This document shows positions 33,777 through 44,203 of a DNA stretch of 64,000 bases, piece after piece (the stretch's first letter is position 1; each line of letters opens with the position of its first letter). The notes under the pieces were generated by a model. It was not told where the DNA came from, ran no database searches, and was given only the letters and a program-made list of their open reading frames with translations. A program made the position numbers and the translations under genes. The stretch is from Sambucus nigra (Eukaryota; Streptophyta; Magnoliopsida; Dipsacales; Adoxaceae), in the NCBI GenBank assembly GCA_949130495.1, contig CASBWL010000414.1:719001-783000 (forward strand), written 5' to 3'.

Positions 33777-35858
33777 CTAGGTTCCCCCATCCCTGCGACG
33801 TGCATGCTTCCCCCGGGGACGTGCTGAAGATCCTCCGTAACCCGATCCAGATACCTCCAAAGAAGAAGAATATGGCACAAAATAGGAAGGAACCGAAATA
33901 GAATCCCGAATATTAGCAGTCCTAGTAACCACCCAATCTCGGATGAACCTCATCCAGGTTGTCGACACCCGGACAGGCACTAAAAAAAATGAAAGGAAAA
34001 TCAGTGAGTCTAATGCAAAAAAAAAAAAAACCCAAAAGATAAAGGACCAAGAGATGAATAAATATACCTCTGGCTAAAGAACATCCTGTATCATCCCCAA
34101 TACCATTAGGGTGATGTTGCATACTCACTGATCCTCCCCCAGACAGTCAGATATTATGAGAGGAAGGAGAAAGTAGGAGAAACGGAGCCTCTGATGTCGC
34201 TGCTGCTATTGATGTCGACGCACCACTAGTGCTTCACGAAATCAGCCGTAGTAGGTGAAGGCATATTCACCACATCGTAGATGCATGATGAAATCTTCCA
34301 TCTTTTCACAAAAGCAAGGTAGTCGTACATCACCACCGTATCCATGTACAACGAATCGGGCTCACCGATCATCGCCACTGGCTAGATCTCCTCCGACATC
34401 TCTTGGACTTGCGTCATATATCATGGGAGCATCACTGGTGGGTTCCCCACCTCATCCTATATGATCTTCTGGACTTCTCTCTCTCTCTCTCTCCCCCCCA
34501 AATACAAGGAGTATCCAAACTCATGCGCCAACAGTAGATGCGTTTTCATGTGCATCTCGGTCACTCCCGTATGCTCGATGTCCGTCCCCCAGGGATTGAA
34601 TATCACCTATAGTTTTTCCAAGATAAAGTCAATACTTGACAAGTAAAGAGGATTCCATACAGAGTGATTCAAAAGAGAAAATAAAAAATAACTAGGTCAC
34701 TCGCCACGACATTTAAGACCTCATGTACTACTACCAAAGAGAGATAATGCTTTGACTTTTGGTTGGACTTTAGCCACGATATATCCAGCAGAAGTTCCCG
34801 AAGGAATCATCACTCAAATAAAATAAATGGGAATTAAACCCGATCACCTCGTAGAACCACATCTGCAAAAGGACAAGAGTAAACAATCAGAAGAAATCAA
34901 AAAGGAAAAAATAAATGCATAAAGGAAAAATGCAAAAATAAAAATACCTCCAAAAGTTACGTGGCTCTAGTAAAAGTGTGCCAGCGACACTGACTGAAAG
35001 CATCCAAGTAAGAATAAATAATCGCCAAAGTCAGGCTCCCCCAGTCAAAGAGAGGGATATTTAAAAATACCCTCAAGTATGGTAAAAACCATAAGTGGAC
35101 AATGTCATCGCTCGACGCCACCAAAAATCCTCCCAACAATTGAAGAATAAATAAACAGGTTGTCTTCCACACCTCTAGACCGTCAGTCTCATCGATCTAT
35201 CGACTCAGAAAAACATCCCAAAGAAGAGATATAAGGATCGAGTCCCTCGAGACTATCCGACCCATAGTGCCCGGGGCTGCATCCACCGCTGCCACTGTCA
35301 CCCTCAGGGACCGGTCCACCCTTAATCTGTATTACCTAACACTCCATCCCCAACAGCTTCTATACAACAATGAGAGTCATTATCATCTCTGCAAAATCTA
35401 AATGTATGGTGTTTGTAGTATCCCACCACCTATACCGTTGAGCGCATTGAACTGTCGTAGAGCGTGTCGTCTCATCCAATCTAGATGCCAAACGCCCAAA
35501 ACCCACAGAAGAGTATACCCAGTGAACCACCGCAAGAAGGGACTCCCACTCATCCCTGAATGGCATTTTCCCCTGGGAGTAGAGACTCGTCGCAGCAATG
35601 TCAGTTTGTTAAAACAGAAGGATACCCTTTGTTAGAATTCAAAGAAATAAGGAAAAGAGAAAAAGAAAGGCATGCGGTACTTACATAACCACTAAACTTC
35701 ATCAACCTAGATGACTGATCGTGTGAAGGCTCACACAAAAGAGTCCGATCATCGAAAACAGGCTCGAACAAATCAAAAGTGTTCTCGTTGTCCAACGCTA
35801 AGGGGACCCTGACCCGCTATTCCAAATTCATCGAATTCTCAACACCCAGCCATGCCAT
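33777..35858 (-). pseudogene. Antisense gene P1: plant mobile domain (PMD)-like protein, multi-exon, decayed
   Basis: Minus strand. Exon 1 is 35858-35685 (MAWLGVENSMNLE, then after one stop FDDRTLLCEPSHDQSSRLMK), ending at a GTAAGT donor. The next coding stretch (about 35600-34948) holds SSVGFGRLASRLDE, NTIHLDFAEMIMTLIVV and LFILQLLGGFLVASSDD with VFLNIPLFDWGSLTLAIIYS, matching successive conserved segments of PMD (PF10536). It ends TTGGAG|GTATTT; a TTTTGCAG acceptor at 34863 leads into MWFYEVIG. A last intron (about 34076-33982, TTTTTTTTAG acceptor) precedes a final exon ending at 33777 with an Arg-rich tail. PMD proteins include MAIL1/MAIN regulators and transposon-borne copies. Several stops show decay. 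It lies between Tat integrase and LTR, in antisense. Confidence 0.65.
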
Positions 35859-35988
35859 GTGGGTCTCACTACTTGAGAAATCTACCACTGTGTACTCTAG
35901 AGTGAAGAAAGAATGCAAAACGGATTGGGAAAGAGGGAAGCAGAAGATAAGAAAGCTAGAAGTTATGAAAAATGAAGAGAATTCACCC

Positions 35989-35996
35989 TTTTTATA
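35989..35996 (-). promoter_or_regulatory. TATA box upstream of P1
   Basis: Minus strand CCTATAAAAAGGG, about 130 bp before the first ATG of P1. Upstream, GGGGACTGTTGATCGGCAT then GCCCCTT resembles a block upstream of P2 (GGGGGATGTCGATCAATAT then GCCCCTT). Confidence 0.5.
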
Positions 35997-35999
35997 GGT

Positions 36000-36679
36000 G
36001 GTTAAGGGGCATGCCGATCAACAGTCCCCTGACACCCACTGATCTGCACTACCCCATCCCCTTCCTAAGGAAGTCTAAAATATTGCACCACTACTAGTTG
36101 GAAATGCCTACAACCTTTCGATCGACACCCCTCTAAAATTACATAAAAAATCCCCAAAATTGCCAAAAAATTCCAAAAATTTCCCGAAAAAATCCTAAAA
36201 TTGCCAAATAAATATTAGAACACTTCTTCACCAAGAAAATCATTTTCAAACTCCCAAATCCCCAAGATGATTAATACCACATTTTTCCTAGCACGCTCAA
36301 AAATTCCATTACAACTCCCAGTGGAATCTCGAAAAGTTTCATCCTCAGCAGAAATAAAATGCTTCCTTAGCAGAGCTACCTACTTTCTAGCAGGAATTCC
36401 TAAATTTTAACGCAAGAAAAATCCAAATTCCACCCAAAAATGGACAAAATCCTTAACCGAACATCTCTCCCCAGCAATACATTACCCATTGGAATCCTAA
36501 AACCTCAATTCATTAATAGTTTCCCCAAAGCCGAGTTTTCGGACAAAGAATTTCAGCTACCCCAATAAAGCAATTTCCTCCCTAAAAGGACATAATCCAC
36601 AGACAAGTGTCTCTCCTCCATTAAAGTCTCAAAAAAAGGTAATTTCAAAATTGCTCAGGAGAGTTATTCCCCATGTTCC
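36000..36679. other. Spacer upstream of P1, no gene
   Basis: A-rich sequence with repeated AAATTCC and AAAATTGCC words. No frame of interest. Confidence 0.4.
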
Positions 36680-37080
36680 CACTTAAGGTCCTTAGAATTG
36701 TCCTTGAACCTTAAAACTGGTCACTCCCACTTAAGGTCCTCATAATTGACCTGGACCCCTAAAATTGGTCGCTCTACTTAAGGTTCTCTGAATTGACCTC
36801 GACCGTCAGAATTGATTGCTTCCTACTTAAGGTCATTGGAATTGACATCGACCCTCAAAATTGGTCGCTCCTTACCTAAGGTCCTCAAAATTGACCTCGA
36901 CCCTCAGAATTGGTAGCTCTTATTTAAGTTCCTCGGAATTGAACTCGAACCTCAAAATTGGTCACTTCCACCTCAAGTCCTTAGAATTGACCAAAGCCCT
37001 CAGAATTATCCATAACCATCATTACCTTAAGTCCTCATAATTGACCCTCTGAATCGATCATCCTCGTCACTTTGGTTTAC
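36680..37080. repeat. Tandem repeat, about 49 bp unit, 7-8 copies
   Basis: Diverged copies of CTTAAGGTCCTCAGAATTGA followed by CCTCGACCCTCAGAATTGGT and CGCTCC. It lies between antisense gene P1 and the LTR of the old Tat element, comparable to the arrays in the 3' regions of E5 and E7. Confidence 0.8.
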
Positions 37081-37299
37081 CGAATTGACCTCTTTCCCAG
37101 GACATCGTGTGGTGTATATTCGATGGATTTCACTTGTTCCAAGCTCACCCATCAAGGGGCTCTGTAGACATCACATTCTAGTACCCCTTAAGTCTCTCCT
37201 TAGGTTCCAAAAATAAAATCCTAGGAGCCATTAGGGGGCTCTAGAGACCCATTTAACTATGATAATCTCCAATGTGAGAGCGAAGGTTCAATAAATTTT

Positions 37300-38060
37300 T
37301 GAATGGCTATGAATCCCTTTTTTAATGGTCTCGCCCATGCATGAATCTGCATAACAATCCATTTTACTATCAAAAATTGATCTGGAAGTCACCAGACTTT
37401 CTCGGGTCCAGATTTGACCCCAATCAACTTCATCATCAAAGAAAAATATCAATGGATCTTTGAAAGGTGCTAAAACTTCTTTCTAATAGTCTGTCCCATT
37501 CGTGAAACGACATAACCGTTCGGACAAATAATTTATTTCCCCCCAAAACTAATCTGAAAGCTAACATACACTTTTAAACTCCGTTTAACCAAAGTAAACT
37601 CTTTATGTCGAATTAAACTGAATGAATCTACAAAGGGAACTGAATACCCTTTCTAATGGTCCACCCCGTGCACGAATCGGCCTTGTGGTACGAACGAATA
37701 ATTCGTTTTACTTCGAAGGGTCATCAGGAAATTTTGGTCCATGTTTGACCAAATTCAACTCTCTGAATCAAGAACAGATCTTTGGAACATCGAAGTACCT
37801 CTCACAAGCTCTCCAACGTTCCACCCAGTGTGTGATTCAGACTTACGATTCAAACGAACGATCCATCATCATTCGATGATCTTCCGTCCAATGGATCAAT
37901 TGGAGCTTTCGAGCCTCGTTTGACCAAAAGTCAACTCATGGACCCTAGAGAAGTCTAAAGGACTCGTAAATGCCTCTGAATTAACTTTCTAACGGTATGT
38001 CCCATGTGCAATTTGGAATTGCGAATTGCATTTTATGACCATTTTTTTTACAAAATTTGC
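37300..38060. repeat. Degenerate tandem repeat, about 170-190 bp unit
   Basis: Four to five diverged copies of a block with TTTCTAATGGTC, GTCCCGTGCACGAATCGG, TTCATTTTACTTCGAAGGG and GGTCCAGTTTGACC-like words. Probably part of the U3 of the old Tat LTR that follows. No coding content. Confidence 0.6.
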
Positions 38061-38184
38061 ACGAGACTACAAATTGGCAGATTCATTTCCTTACCTATCA
38101 GCAGTGTGTCTTAGGCTACCTGCCAATTGGAAGGTCAAGCACTATGCCAATCAATAGTCCCGTTACCCTATATAATGAGATAAT
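38061..38184 (+). repeat. Left part of old Tat LTR, with TATA box at 38169-38176
   Basis: TATATAAT at 38169-38176 is followed after a few bases by E5. The sequence resumes at 50693, after E5. ATGCCAATCAATAGTCCC just upstream of this TATA resembles, in reverse, the block upstream of P1. Confidence 0.5.
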
Positions 38185-38748
38185 TGTTGATGTAAAAAAT
38201 TAGATTATCTCTAATTATTCAATAACAGATAAAATAAATAAGACAAAAGAATTTTTAAAGTGGTTCAGCCTTAAAAGAATGGCCTACGTCCACTGTTTTT
38301 GTTATTGCTGAGTGTTTTGGGAATTCTCGATAACATGTTTTTACCTAGAAATTCCGAGTCCCCTTACAATGAGGATGATACAAAGTATTTATAGCCATGA
38401 GGCTGTACATGTGAAAAAAATAATACATAGCTCTTCAATAAGTGTATACATCTGTATGATAATAATCAGCATTTAATGCGCATTTAATCCGCTTAATTGT
38501 CTGGTACTAAATGCTCTGATCGAGGTGCTGCTCGGACCGCCTAAGCTGCTCGGACCACCTAAGTATCTCGGTATCCATGAGTTGCTCGGTGCAGTAAAGT
38601 TCCTCGGAGAGCACCTACTGCTCGGAGTATCTGAGTTGGTCGGCGAAATTGAGTTCCTCGAAGTCAAGGTGTTGTTCAGAAGTGTTTGTTATTGCCACGT
38701 GTCTCCACTGAATTGAGCCATCTCAACAGACTAAATTTGGTATCAACA
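38185..38748 (-). repeat. E5 3' LTR (564 bp)
   Basis: On the + strand starts TGTTGATGTAAAAAATTAG and ends TTGGTATCAACA, so the ends are inverted repeats (TGTTGAT/ATCAACA). TATAAATA for sense transcription lies at 38386-38393 (minus strand). 38515-38665 is a run of about ten CTCGG words (GCTCGGACCGCC, TTCCTCGGAG and variants), placed in U3. PPT: minus strand ATTGGGGGCTTC at 38749-38760. Confidence 0.9.
38386..38393 (-). promoter_or_regulatory. TATA box of E5 3' LTR
   Basis: Minus strand GGCTATAAATAC. Same site in the 5' LTR at 50319-50326 and in E7 at 55902-55909. Confidence 0.7.
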
Positions 38749-39172
38749 GAAGCCCCCAATGTTTTACAATTCGAGAATGAGGAGTGTGGAACATTCTTCT
38801 CGAAATATGGCGGGATTTAAATGGTCATCCTGAATTTTAGGAGTGTTTCTTCGCATTTATTTTTCTTTTTGTATTCATAGAATCAGACTTTTCGAATTTT
38901 TCTAACCGCTTCGATCTTCACGCCCTTTTTATCCTTTTAGTCCCCGATAGAGTAAACGTATCCTTTTGTAATAATTATTTTTACCTTTTCCTAAGGTAAG
39001 GTAGTTAAGCGTTGCAGAAAATCACATCGTCTTTTAATTTTTCAAATATGTATCTTTGAGTTTTCCATTTTCTCTCTCTCTTATGCGTTCATCCTTTTTA
39101 TCGTTCGTTGCCAACAGATCCATCCTTTTTCTGTAAGATCTTCTTCCTTCTCTTTTATTTCCTTTATTCACC
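38749..39172 (+). other. Upstream region and leader of E5 antisense gene
   Basis: On the + strand, between the LTR and the ATG at 39173, this is C/T-rich with CCTAAGGTAAGGTAGTTAAG near 38990; the E7 equivalent reads AAGGTATTTAAAC (about 56632), a plausible TATA variant, so an antisense promoter may sit here. The ATG is in TTCACCATGG, a good plant start context. The PPT of E5 occupies its left edge. Confidence 0.45.
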
Positions 39173-42100
39173 ATGGTTTACCTTATTGAGTCGCTTGATA
39201 AGTTTCGATATGATTTCTCTATTCCTTCATGGGTTATTTTGGAGGAACTTTCTGAACCTTCAGATTATTTTTGTTTGGCTGAGGGACATTCATTCCCCAG
39301 TCTCTTTGTAGCTGAATGTGGCTTTTCTTTTCCCTCAAACCCTTTGTGTCTGGAATTCTGTCAATATTTTGACGTGGTTCCTGTAAGAAAAGCCCCCAAT
39401 ACATGGAGAATAGTTAATGGAGTTCATAGATTAAATCATATTCATGGAACTCGTATAGGAATTCCAGAAATTATGTTTTGCTATAGATGGGCTGTCAGTG
39501 ACAGTATCTTTTACTTGAAAACTAGGTTTTTAAATAGAGCTTTAGTGGTCAATCTCCCAGATGCCAATATGGATTATTTTGAGCATGGTGTTGTTATGAA
39601 AAATTGGCAACATGCTCCACTAACTGGAAATGATGTGTATCAGGGTCCCAGATGCCCTCCATATGGCAATGGGATAGGTTTTTTTTTACTTTACTTTATT
39701 TCTAAAATTATGCTTTCTTTGTGTTTGATAAAATGTGTCACTGATACTTTAATTTTCATTTATTTACAGTTGACATCAAAAGAAGGTCTCCAAAAGAGAC
39801 AAAAGTTAACTTAAAACATCTGAAACTTATCTGGGGTTTGCATCAGACTGTTTCCGATAATCATATCAGATCAGCTTCATACTTGCTGCAGTATAAGAGT
39901 TACACATCGTCTTTTACTACTCGTCCAGTGATAAGTGATGTAGAACTAGTACCAGCTTCTGAAAGTTCTTCACCTGAGTCACATATTCCTCTCAGTGAAA
40001 GAATAAAGAGAAGAAGAGCTCCTGCCCTCTTCGAGAAATCTTCCTCTATTGCTGGAGAGGCGAAGAAAAGCAAGCTTGATGTCCCAGAAGAAAGGACAAG
40101 AAAAATCGATGCACCTCCTCCGGCTGCTACTATGAAGGTTGTCGAGAAGCCCCCAGTGGCTCCGAGCAAGGTCGCTTCTCCAAGCGAGGTTATAGTCATA
40201 TCCCCGACTAAGACTACATCTTTGGTCGAGATCGTTGATGCTCCTTCAAGGAGGTTGAAGAAGAGCTCCTCGATTAATTTGTCTGAATCCATCTCTCAGC
40301 GTCTAACTACCGGAAGTGGTGTTCCTACTTTCGTTGCTCCGAGTTCTACCATGAGCTCGGTGAAGTCTTGGATCATTCCTGAGATCTAAGGTATTGAAGA
40401 AAATCTTTCCCGAGATAGGGTCACCACTTTGGCAGCTCAGCACATTGCCTCAGTAAGTATTGAAAATCTAAACTTTCATTTTTCATGTTATGTGCTTGCA
40501 CTGACTTACAGTTATTTTCTTTTTCTAGTTGGTAACTTATTTCAATACAATCTTGAAGAAGAACGAAGCCATCAAGGCGTCCATCTCCTCTGGTGGTGTA
40601 GAGGAGGCTTTTGTAGGTTTGACGTAATCTTTAAATGATTCTCGTCAGAAGTATGTTAATGATAAAGCTCCCTGGGAGAATCAGCTCAATTTGACCGAGC
40701 AGGAGAGGGATCAGGCTGTTGAGGTCTCCAAGGGATTGGAGAAGAAAATAAAAGAATTGGAAGGTAAGAATAAAGAGCTCGAAGGGAAGCTCCAAAATGC
40801 TGGAGAGCTTGAAGGTAAGCTCAAGTCTGCTGAGGAAGATCTAGGTAGACTTCGTGACGTTGGTCGTCAGAAGGAGGAGGCAGAAAAGAAATTGAAAGAT
40901 GCCGAGGAACTGCTTTCCTCGGAGAAGGTGAAAAGGAAGTTGGCTGTAAAAAAGTCCTTCAGTGCTGGCTGGGACAAAGGTTGGAATAAGGGTTTGGCTG
41001 CCATGGTCTCACAAATGGAGAATGACAACCTCAAGTACTTTAGGGATGGTTGGGTGGCTGCTCTGACAGAGATGAATGTAGATGAGAACTCTGACCTATT
41101 TCAGTGACACATTCCTGGCCCCCCTCCTACTCCCGGGGAAGAAGAAGAGGACGAAGCTGCCTCCGAGGAATCTTCTATGATGGTTGGGGATCAAGTACCT
41201 ACTATTAAACTTTGCTACGAACATCCCCAACCAACTATTACTCCTACTGAGCAGCCCCAGTTAACCAACATTTCAGCCGAGCAGCTTCCAGCGCCTATTG
41301 AGCAACATTCTGGGCCATCCGAGAAACCTTCCTCTTCGTCCCAGCCTCCCGAGAAAGTTTTGGGAGACAAGGAGAAGGTGTAAAGTTATTTGGACTCTTT
41401 TCTCTATTTTATTTTCTTTATCAAATGTAACTCAGAACTATGTACTTCTCCTTTATGATGTAATAAAATTTGAAATTTTGATTATGAATACTGTTGATTC
41501 TCTTCTTCTTGCTCTATTTGCACTCTTATTGATTCTTGCTACCTCTTCCTTTTACTAGTTTATGTCCAGGATGGAATTGTTATCTGCTCATGATACAAAG
41601 TTGTTGAGACAATGCAATTAATACTTCAAAGCTGGTCATACAGATATGACTGAAGCTCAGATTATTCATATCCTCGGTCCAGATGCTTCAGAGCAAGCAG
41701 TCAAAGCCTACCAGTACATAAAGTGTCTGCTCGACCGGGCAGTGTCTAATAATGTAGCATATTATGAGATGATTGAAGACCTTCAGGTCACTCTCGAGGA
41801 GCTTCAACAATAATACAAGGAATCTACAACCCTCTTGCACCAAGGATATGAGAAGAAGTATCAGCAACTGAATGCTGATAAGGGATATGATAAGCTGTTT
41901 GCTTCTTATGATGTGAGGGAGAGAACTTTGAAAACCGAGGTCGAAGAGAACAGACAGATAGCCAAGTTGCTGGAGCAGGAAAATAATAACCTGCGAGAAG
42001 AGGTATCCCAGCTGAGGTCTGCAGCCTCTACCTCAAACGCTTTGGTCCCTACGAACGACGAGGGATTCTCTTTCTTGGAGGTCGAAAATGCCAATCTGAG

Positions 42101-42836
42101 AGATGAATTAGAAACCTTGAAGAGGATTGGGCCTTCTACCTCTGCTCGGGGACGAGCAAAAGCTTCTCGTGGATGAGCAAGAGCTGCTCGAATTACTATT
42201 GAAGAATAAAGAACTCAATCGTCTCTGGAGAACCAAGCCTTCCAATTGATGGCAAAGAACCAGGCATTGGCTGAGATGTCTAAGAAAATCATGAATCTGG
42301 ACGAGCAACTCTCAGCTCAAAAGTCTGCTTTAGAGAGTAAAGAACTTTTAGCGAAGAACCTCCTTGAGCAATTAGAGAGGCTAACCTATCAATTCCACAA
42401 GTAGCCCAAGGAGTTTTGGATGGCTGGTTATAATGAAGCCCTCTACCATCTAGATGATCAGATCCAAAATACAAATAATGTGGGTTACAAGCAAGGATGG
42501 CTAAATGCTTTGGCCGTGCTGCAGTTGGAACAAGGTCATTACTTGTGGGATTACCACAATCTTGGGTTTCTCGACCTACCAGTGCCTCCCTTCAAGCTTT
42601 ATATGAGCTGGATTCCTTCTTGGGCCATTCCACAATGCCTAATTTTAAAGTATCTCGGAGACTACAGTCTTCACTCCAACTTTGAGATATCTCGCCCAGA
42701 ACACCTTCTTGATCGGCCATCAGTTATGAACATTAGGATGCTTAAAGATTTGAACTTAATAAACTTCCCCTATGCCTTAGACGATCCTCCTGCTGGTGAA
42801 GAACCTGTTTCAAAGGCAGAGGTGAAAAACCCATAG
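39173..42836 (+). pseudogene. Antisense four-exon gene of E5: gypsy-type transposon domain plus coiled coils
   Basis: Exons 39173-39677, 39770-40452, 40529-41377 and 41559-42836. All introns have GT-AG ends; exon sums (1,188, 849 and 1,278 bases) keep one reading frame of 1,105 codons. Exon 1 (SIPSWVILEELSEPS, ECGFSFPSNPLCLEFCQYF, NTWRIVNGVHRLNH) resembles the Pfam 'putative gypsy type transposon' family PF04195. Exon 2 is Ser/Pro/Lys-rich (PLSERIKRRRAPALFEKSS, EVIVISPTK). Exon 3 is a Lys/Glu coiled coil ending KGWNKGLAAMVSQ and YFRDGWVAAL; exon 4 repeats that plan with a second coiled coil and GYKQGWLNAL. In-frame stops at 40387, 40625, 41105, 41619, 41811, 42174, 42207 and 42402 break it. 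Biochemical function unknown. It converges with gag-pol across the tandem array. Confidence 0.8.
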
Positions 42837-43227
42837 AATAGGATTCCTGATGTAAACTTTTATTTTTTTATGTATTCTATTCTCAATGTATTTTGTTTTG
42901 GATTTAATGAAAAACTTCTATTTTTATTTGCAATCTTGATTGCCATTATCTTTTAAACATTTTACTTATTTACTAATGAATGTGCATGTATATCTGTTAA
43001 AAAGATAACAATATTATGTTATTTTGCCGATCAACCAAAGTTGGTGAAAACTTATTGTCGACTATCCTGAATTTGTGGTAATCATTTGACGACTAACCAA
43101 AATGGATGATATTTTGTTTCTCGACCAACTTGGTGGTAATTTGAAATGTTACAAGTACTAAAACTTTGCTTGGTCACTTTTTAATTCTAAGCCGTTAGTT
43201 GACTTTTATCACATAATCCTTCTTTGT
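42837..43227 (+). other. 3' end region of E5 antisense gene
   Basis: After the TAG at 42834-42836 comes TGTTTTGGATTTAATGAAAA (about 42891), a plausible poly(A) signal context shared with E7 (60066, GAATTCAATGAAAG). No coding content. Confidence 0.4.
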
Positions 43228-44095
43228 TTAACTGAAATGTTCTCGACCAACCGGAGTTGGTGGATTTTCTTCCCAACCAACCGGAGTGGATATTTATGGG
43301 AAATATTTTTCTTCCCGACCAATCGTAGTTGGTGGATTTTCTTCCCAACCAACCGGAGTTGGTATTTCTGGGAAATATTTTTCTTCCCGACCAACCGGAG
43401 TTGGTGAATTTTCTTCCCAACCAACCGGAGTTGGTATTTTTGGGAAATATTTTTCATCCCGACCAATCGGAGTTGGTGGATTTTCTTCCCAACCAACCAG
43501 AGTTGGTATTTCTGGGAAATCTTTTTCTTCCCGACCAACCAGAGTTGGTGGATTTTCTTCCCAACCAACTGGAGTTGAAATTTTTGGGAAATATTTTTCT
43601 TCCCGATCAACCGGAGTTGGTGGATTTTCTTCCCAACCAACCGGAGTTGATATTTCTGGGAAATATTTTTTCTTCCCAACCAACCGGAGTTGGTATTTCT
43701 GGGAAATATTTTTCTTCCCGACCAACCGGAGTTGGTGGATTTTCTTCCCAACCAACCGGAGTTGGTATTTTTGGGAAATATTTTTCTTCCCGACCAACCG
43801 AATTTGGTGGATTTTCTTCCCAACCAACCGGAGTTGGTATTTCTGGAAATATTTTTCTTCCCAACCAACCAAAGTTGGTGGATTTTCTTCCCAACCAACC
43901 GGAGTTGGTATTTCTGGGAAATATTTTTCTTCCCGACCAACCGGAGTTGGTGGATTTTCTTCCCAACCAACCGTAGTTGGTATTTCTGGGAAATATTTTT
44001 TATTCCCGACCAACCGGAGTTGGTGGCCATAGTCGGTATTCCTGGGAAATATTTTTTATTCCTGACCAACCGGAGTTGGTGGATTTTGCTGAGTA
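43228..44095. repeat. E5 3' tandem array, 72-73 bp unit, about 12 copies
   Basis: The unit is roughly two half-units, each built on CCAACCGGAGTTGG (dyad ACCAAC-CGGA-GTTGGT) joined by GGATTTTCTTCCC or ATTTCTGGGAAATATTTTTC. One half-unit is deleted near 43658-43699. Long open frames on both strands here follow from the 72 bp period and are not genes. It sits between the convergent ends of pol and the antisense gene. Confidence 0.95.
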
Positions 44096-44203
44096 GTGTG
44101 TAGCACTAGTATTCCGCGAAAAAATTTCAACAAAAGGAGAGAATTGGGTAGAGTATTCACATTTTATTCATACTGAAGAAACTGCATTACATGAGGGTTT
44201 ACA

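Noticed and set aside
41384..41558. A separate second antisense gene starting at the ATG near 41562
   Set aside because: The exon 3 frame runs in phase into exon 4 over a GT-AG intron in both E5 and E7, so one four-exon gene explains the data better; two genes remain possible.
43209..44069. Long open frames on both strands (up to 286 codons)
   Set aside because: They follow from a 72 bp tandem unit, a multiple of three without stops; the translated text is just GWLGRKSTNSGW-type repetition and four frames are open at once.
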